From UBA7398 sp947491605 (GTDB lineage Bacteria > Actinomycetota > Actinomycetes > Nanopelagicales > Nanopelagicaceae): a stretch of DNA of 52,513 nucleotides. Made by a program: the position numbers and the translations under genes. Positions 43,351 to 51,316 of the stretch are shown one piece after another; the first letter of the stretch is position 1; each line of letters starts with the position of its first letter. Below the pieces are notes generated by a model. It was given only the letters and a program-made list of their open reading frames with translations, was not told the origin of the DNA and ran no database searches. Location of the stretch: positions 1 to 52,513 of the forward strand of contig CANLJW010000005.1 in the NCBI GenBank assembly GCA_947491605.1. The letters run 5' to 3'.

Positions 43351-43362
43351 ACAAATGTTCTA
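43347..43362 (-). promoter_or_regulatory. LexA box at the lexA promoter
   Basis: Minus-strand reading TAGAAC-ATTT-GTTTGA. One half-site is perfect and the other has one core change (GTTT for GTTC), so it is probably weaker than the recA box. Confidence 0.6.
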
Positions 43363-43377
43363 AATTGACTTGCGAGT

Positions 43378-43398
43378 GTCGGTGGTGGGGTGTACCTT
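43378..43398 (+). promoter_or_regulatory. PafBC / RecA-NDp type promoter of the LysM gene
   Basis: GTCGGTG (43378-43384), exactly 8 bases, TACCTT (43393-43398). The expected transcript start is near 43405, the first base of the LexA box. The -10 hexamer is identical to that of recA. Confidence 0.7.
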
Positions 43399-43404
43399 CT
43401 GTAT

Positions 43405-43420
43405 TAGAACAGGCGTTCGA
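43405..43420 (+). promoter_or_regulatory. LexA box at the LysM gene start site
   Basis: TAGAAC-AGGC-GTTCGA, the best LexA-box match in the window. It sits over the start site predicted from TACCTT, so LexA bound here should stop initiation even when the upstream activator is present. Confidence 0.85.
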
Positions 43421-43473
43421 ACACTATCCCCAGTGATCGACCAAGGCCGGTTAGATATAAAGCAGGAGAGAAA

Positions 43474-43812
43474 ATGTCCACGATAGCTTTCGACAACTCG
43501 CTAAAAAACCCTTATAAATCAAGCGTTTCGTTAACTACTAGAGGCCGCTTCGTTGCAAGGCTTGCAGTAATTTCTTCGAGTTTAGTTTTAATCGTGGCTG
43601 GCTATTCTGCATTTGCGCAATCAGATTTAACCAGCTCAACTAAAATTACCTATCAAGAGATTGTGGTGGCACCGGGAGAAACGCTCTGGTCTATCGCTGG
43701 CACGATCAGCGATGGCGACCTGCTTGCAGCTGTCGATGAAATTACCGAGCTCAATAGCCTCAAATCTCCCGAGTTGAAGGCTGGGCAGCGGATCTACATC
43801 CCGATCAAGTAG
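43474..43812 (+). CDS. LysM membrane protein, SOS-type cell division inhibitor candidate
   Basis: The 112 aa protein has a basic N-terminus, one membrane helix (about residues 28-48, with VISSSLVLIVAGYSAFA) and an extracytoplasmic LysM domain (residues 60-110, IVVAPGETLWSIAGTISDGD to LKAGQRIYIPIK). Divergence from lexA, small size, one helix plus LysM and LexA control match Rv2719c of Mycobacterium and YneA of Bacillus; DivS of Corynebacterium is a position analogue. These stop division or act on the wall during DNA damage. AGGAG lies 5 nt before the ATG. Function is inferred. Confidence 0.82.
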   Translation: MSTIAFDNSLKNPYKSSVSLTTRGRFVARLAVISSSLVLIVAGYSAFAQSDLTSSTKITYQEIVVAPGETLWSIAGTISDGDLLAAVDEITELNSLKSPELKAGQRIYIPIK

Positions 43813-43891
43813 CGCTCGCTTTCTTTTCGACACGCCAGAAAAGTTCCATGGTCAAGGTGCGCAAGAACTCTCAACTATCCCTTTATTGTTG

Positions 43892-43928
43892 CCACTAGAT
43901 GTTGGGGTAAAGATGCTATATACTTCCA
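43892..43928 (+). promoter_or_regulatory. candidate NrdR box pair
   Basis: CCACTAGATGTTGGGG (43892-43907) and ATGCTATATACTTCCA (43913-43928) start 21 bases apart, two helical turns. Each matches about half of the NrdR-box consensus ACACTATATATAGTGT. The place, upstream of an nrdR-nrdJ operon, supports it; the sequence match alone is weak. Confidence 0.35.
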
Positions 43929-44005
43929 TTAGTGGGGGTTTGAGGGAAAGCATCAATACACCCAAGATCACTAGAAAATCTGGATTGAAAGGATGACACG
44001 CCGAT

Positions 44006-44491
44006 ATGAATTGCCCGTTCTGCCGACATGACGATTCTCGAGTAGTTGACTCGCGTCCGGCCGAAGAAGGCACCGCAATTCGGCGTCGTCGGGAGTGCAC
44101 TCAATGTGGCTCTCGCTTTTCAACCCAAGAGACTTCGGTGCTGGCCATTATTAAACGTAGTGGTGCAACCGAACCCTTTAGTCGCGACAAGGTCATCAAC
44201 GGCGTCCGCAAGGCTTGCCAAGGGCGTCCAGTTAACGATGACGACCTAGCTCTATTGGCGCAACGAGTTGAAGAGACTCTCCGCGCTACCGGACAGGCCG
44301 AAATTGAAGCTCAAGAAGTGGGCATGGCAATTCTTGCGCCACTCCGAGAGCTCGACGAGGTTGCTTACTTACGTTACGCCTCGGTGTACCGTAACTTCTC
44401 CTCTCTTGATGATTTCGAAGGCGAGATCGCACTTCTCCGCGCTATACCTTCGCAACTTTCAGAAAAGATTTCCTTCCCACAACTTAAGTGA
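44006..44491 (+). CDS. nrdR: transcriptional repressor NrdR
   Basis: Nucleotide-sensing repressor of ribonucleotide reductase genes. The 161 aa product has the zinc ribbon C3, C6, C31, C34 with SRVVDSRPAEEGTAIRRRRE, and an ATP-cone domain from about residue 49 (RSGATEPFSRDKVINGVRKAC). The start gives the family N-terminus MNCPFCRHDDSRVVDSR. nrdJ follows and is probably co-transcribed, as in Streptomyces nrdRJ. Confidence 0.96.
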   Translation: MNCPFCRHDDSRVVDSRPAEEGTAIRRRRECTQCGSRFSTQETSVLAIIKRSGATEPFSRDKVINGVRKACQGRPVNDDDLALLAQRVEETLRATGQAEIEAQEVGMAILAPLRELDEVAYLRYASVYRNFSSLDDFEGEIALLRAIPSQLSEKISFPQLK

Positions 44492-44514
44492 AGTTTTCAC
44501 GCATCGAAAAGTAG

Positions 44515-44560
44515 TTAAAAAGACGTTTTAAAAGAAGAAGATAAAAATCAAATTAGATTT
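44515..44560 (+). other. AT-rich inverted repeats between nrdR and nrdJ
   Basis: TTAAAA-AGACG-TTTTAA (44515-44531) and AAATC-AAATTA-GATTT (44545-44560) are perfect short inverted repeats in the 97-base gap. They may fold in RNA or bind a protein. No cobalamin riboswitch features are seen. Confidence 0.25.
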
Positions 44561-44588
44561 ATCAAGAAGAGAAACTGGAGAAATGAAA

Positions 44589-47396
44589 ATGTCGGATACG
44601 GTCGTAAACCGCGTAGGCTCAAAAGAAAAAGCAGGTAAAGGTTTAACAATTGAGCGGGTTTACACCACTCCTGGCGTTCATCCATATGACACGGTCACAT
44701 GGGAACGTCGCGATGTGGTTCAAACAAATTGGCGGACTGGCGAAGTTGTTTTCGAACAACGCAGCGTTGAGTTTCCAGATTCATGGTCGGTAAACGCATC
44801 GACCATTGTTACAACAAAATATTTCCGTGGGGCTGTCGGATATGAAAATCGCGAATGGTCACTAAAGCAAGTGATTGACCGCGTAGTTCTTTCATATACA
44901 AAGTCCGGTAAAGAAAATGGATATTTCGCAACTGATGTAGATGCTGAAATTTTCGAACACGAATTAACTCATATGTTAATGAATCAAATTTTCTCTTTTA
45001 ACTCACCTGTCTGGTTCAACGTCGGAACTAATGCACCACAACAAGTTTCTGCGTGTTTCATCCTCTCGGTCGATGACACCATGGAATCAATCCTTAATTG
45101 GTACCGTGAAGAGGGCATGATTTTCAAAGGTGGATCTGGCGCAGGGCTAAACCTCTCCCGAATTCGCTCATCAAAAGAACTTCTAAAATCAGGCGGAACT
45201 GCATCTGGGCCAGTCTCTTTCATGCGTGGAGCTGATGCTTCTGCTGGAACAATCAAGAGCGGTGGCGCAACTCGTCGCGCGGCGAAGATGGTTGTTCTAG
45301 ATGTTGATCATCCAGATATCGAAGAATTTATTGAAACCAAAGTTAATGAAGAAGATAAAATTCGCGCACTTCGTGATGCTGGATTTGATATGGACCTTGG
45401 TGGCAAAGACATCATCTCGGTGCAATACCAAAACGCAAATAACTCGGTCCGCGTTTCAGATTCATTCATGCGTTCCTACGAAAGCGGCGATCAATTCGGA
45501 TTAGTTGCTCGCGCATCTGGCGAAGTTATTGAAAAAGTAGAGTCGAAAGATTTATTCCGTAAAATGGCGCAGGCAGCTTGGGCTTGTGCAGATCCAGGAA
45601 TCCAATATGACGACACCATCAACGATTGGCACACCAATCCTGAAACTGGTCGTATCAATGCATCAAACCCATGTTCTGAATACATGTCACTTGATAACTC
45701 TTCTTGCAACCTTGCTTCGTTAAACTTAATGAAGTTCCTTAAAGCCGACGGATCATTCGATGCTAAGACTTTTGTTAAAGCAACCGAAATTATTATTACA
45801 TCGATGGATATCTCAATCTGTTTCGCAGATTTTCCAACCGAGGCAATTGGCGTAACAACTCGCGCATATCGTCAACTTGGAATTGGATTCGCAAATATCG
45901 GAGCGCTCCTTATGGCCTCTGGTCTTGCATACGATTCTGAAGGCGGACGTGCCCTTGCTGGTGCGATTACTTCACTTATGACTGGTACTTCATACCGACG
46001 ATCAGCAGAACTTGCCGGAATCGTTGGACCTTATGAAGGTTATGCTCGAAATGCAGCGCCACACACTCGGGTTATGCGAAAGCACCAAGCAGCTTCTACT
46101 GCAGCTAAACCTGCAACAACGCTAGATCGCGATGTTTGGAGTGAAGCTAATAAAGAATGGGAAAAATGTTTAACTATTGGCGAAAAGAATGGCTGGCGCA
46201 ATGCGCAAGCTTCGGTTCTTGCGCCAACCGGAACTATTGGCTTAATGATGGATTGCGATACCACGGGTATCGAACCTGATTTCTCGCTAGTTAAGTTTAA
46301 GAAGTTAGTTGGCGGTGGCTCGATGCAGATCGTGAACCAAACCGTGCCAGCTGCGCTTCGCAAACTTGGTTATACCGAAGAGACTGTTGAAGCCATCGTG
46401 GAATACATCGGAGCAAATGGCCATGTAATCGATGCACCAGGACTTAAGACCGAACACTATGACGTCTTTGATTGCGCCTTAGGTGCCCGCTCAATCGCTC
46501 CTATGGGCCACGTACGAATGATGGCTGCTTGCCAACCATTCCTATCTGGTGCGATTTCAAAAACCGTTAACTTGCCAGCAGATGCAACTGTTGCCGACGT
46601 AGAAGAGGTTTACTACGAAGGTTGGAAACTCGGACTAAAAGCGCTCGCTGTATATCGCGACAATTGCAAAGTCGGACAACCGCTCTCTGATGGCAAAGCA
46701 GCAAAGACAGATGAAACTGTTAGTGCAGCTCCAGCCCCAGCAACTCGTAAACGACTTCCTAAGTCACGACCATCTCGGACTACTTCATTCTCAGTAGCTG
46801 GCGCAGAAGGTTATATGACAGCTGGTACTTACGACGACGGAAAACTCGGCGAAGTATTCTTAAAACTCGGCAAGCAAGGTTCAACTCTTGCTGGCGTGAT
46901 GGATGCATTCTCAATCGCAGTATCGATCGGTCTCCAATATGGCGTACCGCTAGATACATACGTGCAGAAGTTCACCAACTTACGTTTCGAACCAGCTGGC
47001 ATGACCGATGATCCAGATATTCGTATGGCGCAATCAATGATGGATTACATCTTCCGTCGGTTAGCTTTGGATTACTTACCTTTTGATGATCGCTCATCAC
47101 TCGGTCTTTACACTGTAGCTGAGCGCACAAACGCGCTTGATACCGGCGAATACACCGCAATTGAAGTTGCAGCACCAATTGCAGCGGCTCCAGTTGCGCC
47201 AAAGCCTGCAGTTGTAAAAACTGAGGTAAAGATTGAAGCAGCGCCATCACGTATCGGTTCTTCGACTGAATTGATGGAACAACTATCTGGAGTTAAAACC
47301 GATGCGCCACTATGCATGACTTGCGGCGTAAAGATGCGGATGTCAGGTGCTTGCTTTGTCTGTGAAGGTTGCGGCGCTACATCTGGTTGCAGCTAA
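44589..47396 (+). CDS. nrdJ: vitamin B12-dependent ribonucleotide reductase, class II
   Basis: Makes deoxyribonucleotides using adenosylcobalamin, independent of oxygen. The product (935 aa from ATG 44589) has an N-terminal reductase domain with NQIFSFNSPVWFNVG, GSGAGLNLS, NPCSEYMSLDNSSCNLASLN and LAPTGTIGLMMDCDTTGIEPD, and a C-terminal Cys-rich tail (CMTCGVKM, CFVCEGCG). I prefer ATG 44589 because GGAG lies 8 nt upstream; ATG 44583 is only 2 nt from it. The cell therefore needs cobalamin. A terminator follows. Confidence 0.96.
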   Translation: MSDTVVNRVGSKEKAGKGLTIERVYTTPGVHPYDTVTWERRDVVQTNWRTGEVVFEQRSVEFPDSWSVNASTIVTTKYFRGAVGYENREWSLKQVIDRVVLSYTKSGKENGYFATDVDAEIFEHELTHMLMNQIFSFNSPVWFNVGTNAPQQVSACFILSVDDTMESILNWYREEGMIFKGGSGAGLNLSRIRSSKELLKSGGTASGPVSFMRGADASAGTIKSGGATRRAAKMVVLDVDHPDIEEFIETKVNEEDKIRALRDAGFDMDLGGKDIISVQYQNANNSVRVSDSFMRSYESGDQFGLVARASGEVIEKVESKDLFRKMAQAAWACADPGIQYDDTINDWHTNPETGRINASNPCSEYMSLDNSSCNLASLNLMKFLKADGSFDAKTFVKATEIIITSMDISICFADFPTEAIGVTTRAYRQLGIGFANIGALLMASGLAYDSEGGRALAGAITSLMTGTSYRRSAELAGIVGPYEGYARNAAPHTRVMRKHQAASTAAKPATTLDRDVWSEANKEWEKCLTIGEKNGWRNAQASVLAPTGTIGLMMDCDTTGIEPDFSLVKFKKLVGGGSMQIVNQTVPAALRKLGYTEETVEAIVEYIGANGHVIDAPGLKTEHYDVFDCALGARSIAPMGHVRMMAACQPFLSGAISKTVNLPADATVADVEEVYYEGWKLGLKALAVYRDNCKVGQPLSDGKAAKTDETVSAAPAPATRKRLPKSRPSRTTSFSVAGAEGYMTAGTYDDGKLGEVFLKLGKQGSTLAGVMDAFSIAVSIGLQYGVPLDTYVQKFTNLRFEPAGMTDDPDIRMAQSMMDYIFRRLALDYLPFDDRSSLGLYTVAERTNALDTGEYTAIEVAAPIAAAPVAPKPAVVKTEVKIEAAPSRIGSSTELMEQLSGVKTDAPLCMTCGVKMRMSGACFVCEGCGATSGCS

Positions 47397-47412
47397 TCCA
47401 CAAGTAATTAAG

Positions 47413-47445
47413 AAACGAGCCTCAGTTATTGGGGCTCGTTTTTTT
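47413..47445 (+). terminator. Rho-independent terminator after nrdJ
   Basis: AACGAGCC (47414-47421) pairs with GGCTCGTT (47433-47440), extended by A47413-T47441, around an 11-base loop and followed by a T-run to 47445. It is the only strong intrinsic terminator I found in the window. Confidence 0.92.
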
Positions 47446-47472
47446 ATTTAATTTCAACAGTAAGGTTTCCAC

Positions 47473-49470
47473 ATGGCATCTTCACAACTCGGCGCAAAAG
47501 TTAGAAGCGCGCTCGACGTTGCAGTCGAAGCAATTGGCGGATCACCTCGCTCTGGTCAAATCGAGATGGCAGAAGCGGTAGCAAACGCGCTAAATGATCG
47601 CCACCATCTTTTAGTCCAAGCCGGTACTGGCACTGGTAAATCTCTGGCGTATTTAATTCCAGCGCTAGTTCATGGCAAGAAAGTTTTAGTAGCAACCGCA
47701 ACGCTAGCCTTACAACGTCAATTAATTGAACGCGATCTGCCGAAGATTAAGGAAGCTCTGGAGAAAGAGCTTGGCCGCGATTTATCTTTTGCAATCTATA
47801 AAGGCGTAGGAAACTATCTCTGCTTGCAGAAAATGAATAGTGAACTCCCAGATCCTGATGGTGAAGTGCTTTTGGAAATCGGTGTGCTCGGTAAAGATGC
47901 AAAACGGCTTCGTGCTTGGGCCGAATCTCCTGGAGCATCGGGCGATCGCGACGATGCCCCAGATGTAGATCGCCGAGTTTGGTTAGCCAATTCGGTTTCA
48001 GGTCGTGAATGCGTTGGTGCAGATGATTGCCAATTCGGTACAAAATGTTTTGCAGTAAAAGCAAAAGCGAAAGCCCAGACCGCCGATATTGTCGTTACAA
48101 ATCACACTCTGCTCGCAATTGAAATCGTAGACTCGCATCCGATTTTGCCGGACCGCGATGCGATTGTGCTCGATGAAGCACATGAATTCATGGATCGCAC
48201 GACTCAAGCAGTCACTGAAGAACTTACCTCTGGCAGAGTTATTCGCGCTGCTCAAATGGCAAAACGACATATGCCTGGCAAAACATCAGATGCATTCTCA
48301 AAAGCTGCGGATGGCTTCGCGGCAGCTATTGCAGATTACGCCGATGATTATCGCAATAACCGCGATGAACAACGCCGCCTTGATGAATTGCCATCTCAAT
48401 TAGAAGCACCAGTAAGAAAAATAAAGGAGGCAGCCGAAGCTCTTGGTGCCGCGATTAATGCTGACGCGGAAATTATCGACCCTGACTCAATTGCTGAAAG
48501 GGCTCGGGTAAAAGGCGCCGTTAATGAAGTAAAACAAACAGCGACCAAAATGTTAAAAATTGGACATGGATATGTGATGTGGTTTGAACCGAATTTCTCC
48601 ACTCTCTATTTAGCTCCACTTGATGTTTCAGCAGAACTTCGGAAAAATCTCTTTTCGAAAACTCCAGTTATTGCAACTAGCGCTACGCTCACAGTTGGAA
48701 AAGGTTTTGATGCAATTGCGCGAAATCTTGGAATCCAAGCAGGAGAGAACGAAGATTCCGATAGCAATTGGGATATCGATCCATCAAATGTCACGATGTT
48801 AGATGTTGGATCACCATTTGATTTTGCCAATCAAGGAATGCTTTATTTACCAAAACATTTACCAGAGCCAGGTCGCGATGGTCCAAGTAAAGAAGCCCTA
48901 ACTGAACTTGGTGAATTAATCGATGCTGCTGGTGGCCGAACGCTCGCGCTTTTTTCATCTTGGCGCGGTGTTGAAGCTGCCGATGAACACCTGCGAAAAG
49001 TGTTGGCAGAGTTACCGATTTCAATCATCACGCAACGACGTGGCGATACCGTTGGTTCACTTGTAGAACGTTTTGAAAAAGACCCAACTTCTATCTTGTT
49101 AGGCACGATGAGCCTTTGGCAAGGCGTTGATGTGCCTGGCCCTTCATGCACTCTGGTTGCAATAGACCGAATTCCTTTTCCGCGCCCAGATGATCCGGTG
49201 ATGTCTGCCCGAGCTGCTGAAATTGATGCAGCAGGTGGCTCTGGATTTATGCAAGTTTCATTGCCCCGAGCCGCACTTTTATTAGCTCAAGGAACCGGTC
49301 GTTTAATTCGTTCGCTAGATGATCGTGGCGTAGTCGCAATTTTAGATTCGAGAATTGTTACCAAAAGATACGGTTCGATTCTTTTGAATTCTATGCCACC
49401 GCTTTGGCGTACCGGTGATGGCGCAATTGTTAGAGAATCACTTGCAAAGTTGCACGAGCAATACAGCTAA
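47473..49470 (+). CDS. dinG: DinG/XPD-family ATP-dependent DNA helicase
   Basis: Superfamily 2 5'-3' helicase of 665 aa for DNA repair or removal of RNA:DNA hybrids. It has Walker A GTGTGKS (residues 51-57), VLDEAHEF, GTMSLWQGVDVPG and the final motif QGTGRLIRSLDD. Cysteines in NYLCLQKM and CVGADDCQFGTKCF could hold the iron-sulfur cluster of the family. No LexA box was seen upstream. Its stop overlaps that of the convergent Nudix gene. Confidence 0.9.
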   Translation: MASSQLGAKVRSALDVAVEAIGGSPRSGQIEMAEAVANALNDRHHLLVQAGTGTGKSLAYLIPALVHGKKVLVATATLALQRQLIERDLPKIKEALEKELGRDLSFAIYKGVGNYLCLQKMNSELPDPDGEVLLEIGVLGKDAKRLRAWAESPGASGDRDDAPDVDRRVWLANSVSGRECVGADDCQFGTKCFAVKAKAKAQTADIVVTNHTLLAIEIVDSHPILPDRDAIVLDEAHEFMDRTTQAVTEELTSGRVIRAAQMAKRHMPGKTSDAFSKAADGFAAAIADYADDYRNNRDEQRRLDELPSQLEAPVRKIKEAAEALGAAINADAEIIDPDSIAERARVKGAVNEVKQTATKMLKIGHGYVMWFEPNFSTLYLAPLDVSAELRKNLFSKTPVIATSATLTVGKGFDAIARNLGIQAGENEDSDSNWDIDPSNVTMLDVGSPFDFANQGMLYLPKHLPEPGRDGPSKEALTELGELIDAAGGRTLALFSSWRGVEAADEHLRKVLAELPISIITQRRGDTVGSLVERFEKDPTSILLGTMSLWQGVDVPGPSCTLVAIDRIPFPRPDDPVMSARAAEIDAAGGSGFMQVSLPRAALLLAQGTGRLIRSLDDRGVVAILDSRIVTKRYGSILLNSMPPLWRTGDGAIVRESLAKLHEQYS

Positions 49471-49931
49471 TACAAATTTAGGGAAGTAATTAACTTAGAA
49501 ATCTCGGGCCAAGATTTAGCAAAACTTGGATGCAAATTGTGAGCTCCGACTTCATTGAATAAAATCCAACGCACTTCCATAGATTCATCGTTCATTTCAT
49601 AAGCTTGTAGCCCAATATCGGCAGTTGCAACAACAGTGTGATAACTCCAATCACCGTGGTCATCGAGATAAGTTTTTACGGTAGTTACTAAATGAGCAGC
49701 TACGCCAATTTCTTCATTCGCTTCGCGTAGCGCAGCTTCCAAAACGGTTTCATGAGAATCTCTAGCTCCACCAGGAATTCCCCAAGTGTCACCGTTATGT
49801 ACCCACGGTGCTCGATGTTGCAACAAAATCCGGCCATCTCTTACAAGCAATAAGCCGGCAGCCCCATGTATGCCCCAGTGTTTTGAGCCGCATTTACATT
49901 GGACCCAACCATCGCCATCATGCGCACTCAT
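49467..49931 (-). CDS. Nudix hydrolase
   Basis: The 154 aa protein has the Nudix box GARDSHETVLEAALREANEEIG, matching GX5EX7REUXEEXGU, preceded by GDTWGIPGG. The N-terminus WVQCKCGSKHWGIHGAAG has a two-cysteine knuckle often seen in actinobacterial ADP-ribose or nucleotide pyrophosphatases. I chose ATG 49931; an open frame extends to 49985 but lacks support. Substrate unknown. It converges on dinG. Confidence 0.88.
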   Translation of the reverse strand: MSAHDGDGWVQCKCGSKHWGIHGAAGLLLVRDGRILLQHRAPWVHNGDTWGIPGGARDSHETVLEAALREANEEIGVAAHLVTTVKTYLDDHGDWSYHTVVATADIGLQAYEMNDESMEVRWILFNEVGAHNLHPSFAKSWPEISKLITSLNLY

Positions 49932-50004
49932 AGCCCTTAGTTTTACACAGATTAGAAAAGTTGGCCGAAGGCGAAACAGAGACAAGTCTTATCATCACGA
50001 AACT

Positions 50005-50517
50005 ATGCTCCAATTGAGATTACAGTCACTAATACTTATCGCCACCACAATAATTCCGTTAACCGCCTGTGAGCGGAGCGAAGGCTCAACCTTAGTCAAT
50101 GAAATTTCTAAACCTAATACAAATGTCGGTATTCCTACTCAAATACCAACCGCTGCATTGGATGAAGTACTTAGATATTTTCAAGCGCTAAATAGTGCGC
50201 TGGATACTGGTGATATTTCTGAACTTATTAGTGGAAAATTTGATCGTTGTGGCTGTTTAGTAATTAGCAAAAATATCGCTGAGATTTATAAAACCTCAAA
50301 TTTGCTAGGCGGGGATTACTTGGTAAGAGCTATTGCACCGCTTCGAATTGGAGCTGATGCCATTGCGATGAAAGTACTTGTTACTCGGACCCAAGTATTG
50401 AAAATCAACCGAGAAAGCGGATCAGTAGAGAGTTGGCCCGTTAAAGAAATAGCAATTAACTTCGCATTAACAAAAACGGATGGCAGCTGGTTAATCACAG
50501 GAAGCAGTGTTGGATGA
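50005..50517 (+). CDS. putative lipoprotein of unknown function
   Basis: The 170 aa protein starts with a short lipoprotein signal, ending in the lipobox LTAC with C22 as the lipid-modified residue. The mature part has YFQALNSALDTGDISELISG and FDRCGCLVISKNIAEIY, a pattern that resembles the actinobacterial lipoprotein family DUF6318, but I cannot confirm this. ATG 50005 was chosen because it begins the signal; the open frame continues upstream to 49786. It overlaps the next gene by ATGA, so the two likely work together at the cell surface. Confidence 0.7.
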   Translation: MLQLRLQSLILIATTIIPLTACERSEGSTLVNEISKPNTNVGIPTQIPTAALDEVLRYFQALNSALDTGDISELISGKFDRCGCLVISKNIAEIYKTSNLLGGDYLVRAIAPLRIGADAIAMKVLVTRTQVLKINRESGSVESWPVKEIAINFALTKTDGSWLITGSSVG

Positions 50518-51236
50518 AACGACTACTTGCAATAATTTTAATTACAAACTTATTTGCAACCACCGCTTCCGCAACCTGTACCGCGGAGATTTGTATTGAT
50601 GTAGTAGCTGATCCAACTTCTAACCAAATAGTAATTACAGCATCAAAAAAGGGGAGCGCTGGTGATGGTCCCTCCGGAACGAGCGCTTCTCCTCGACCAA
50701 AACGTACTACCGTAAAGAAAGTTTGGATTCCATGGTTACCAAAACCGATAGTGGTTAAGAAAAGTCCAGCACCCAAGCGCACTTATGTAAGAAAGCCAAA
50801 AACTAAAACTGTGAGCAGCGCTGATTTAAGCGATCGCATTACGAAACTTTTACCGACAGGTGCCATCTACCGCCAACCCTTTGGCCCAGTCTTATTGCAA
50901 GTACCAGTAAATTTTTGGACTAATACGCCAACATCTTTTAGAACCATCGTGATGGTTTTAGATGTTCCAGTAACAGTTGAGTTACATCCGCTATTTACCT
51001 GGAGTTACGGGGATGGCGATCTATTTATTACCCCGCTCACCGGTGCCTCATATCCCTTGACGCTAATTACTCATACTTATCATCGCGCCAAGAATTACCA
51101 AGTTAGATTGTTGATTTCCTGGTCTGGCACTTGGACGGTCGGTGGCGTGATTGCCCCAATCTCAGGCGGCTTAATCAAGCAGAGCGTTACTGAAGAAATT
51201 GAAGTGATTCCCGCTCCTACAAGATTTACTGATTAG
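50514..51236 (+). CDS. secreted protein with PKD-like domain, function unknown
   Basis: The 240 aa protein has a Sec signal peptide (about residues 1-20, cut after TTASA), a basic Pro/Lys/Arg/Thr-rich linker (about residues 60-95, with RTTVKKVWIPWLPKPIVVKK), and a C-terminal beta-domain with FTWSYGDGD and THTYHRAKNYQVRL, the pattern of a PKD-like fold. C-terminal binding to wall or envelope is possible. It is coupled to the lipoprotein gene by a 4 nt overlap. I know no function. Confidence 0.7.
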   Translation: MKRLLAIILITNLFATTASATCTAEICIDVVADPTSNQIVITASKKGSAGDGPSGTSASPRPKRTTVKKVWIPWLPKPIVVKKSPAPKRTYVRKPKTKTVSSADLSDRITKLLPTGAIYRQPFGPVLLQVPVNFWTNTPTSFRTIVMVLDVPVTVELHPLFTWSYGDGDLFITPLTGASYPLTLITHTYHRAKNYQVRLLISWSGTWTVGGVIAPISGGLIKQSVTEEIEVIPAPTRFTD

Positions 51237-51304
51237 CCGTTATGAACCGCCATTAGTTTTACACATTTTTAAGTTTGGAAAATCTATGCAGGTAATGGAA
51301 AAGT

Positions 51305-51310
51305 CATTAT
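51305..51310 (+). promoter_or_regulatory. candidate -10 box for the DUF4192 gene
   Basis: CATTAT lies exactly 6 nt before ATG 51317. The spacing supports this ATG over the in-frame TTG at 51311. Confidence 0.4.
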
Positions 51311-51316
51311 TTGCCA

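Noticed and set aside
44492..44588. Cobalamin riboswitch before nrdJ
   Set aside because: The gap is only 97 bases, AT-rich, and lacks a B12-box-like element and the needed helices.
44583..44588. ATG 44583 as the nrdJ start
   Set aside because: It lies only 2 nt from GGAG, while ATG 44589 has the normal 8 nt spacing. The difference is two residues.
49932..49985. N-terminal extension of the Nudix protein
   Set aside because: The extra 18 codons have no family support, and the knuckle-containing N-terminus starts naturally at ATG 49931.
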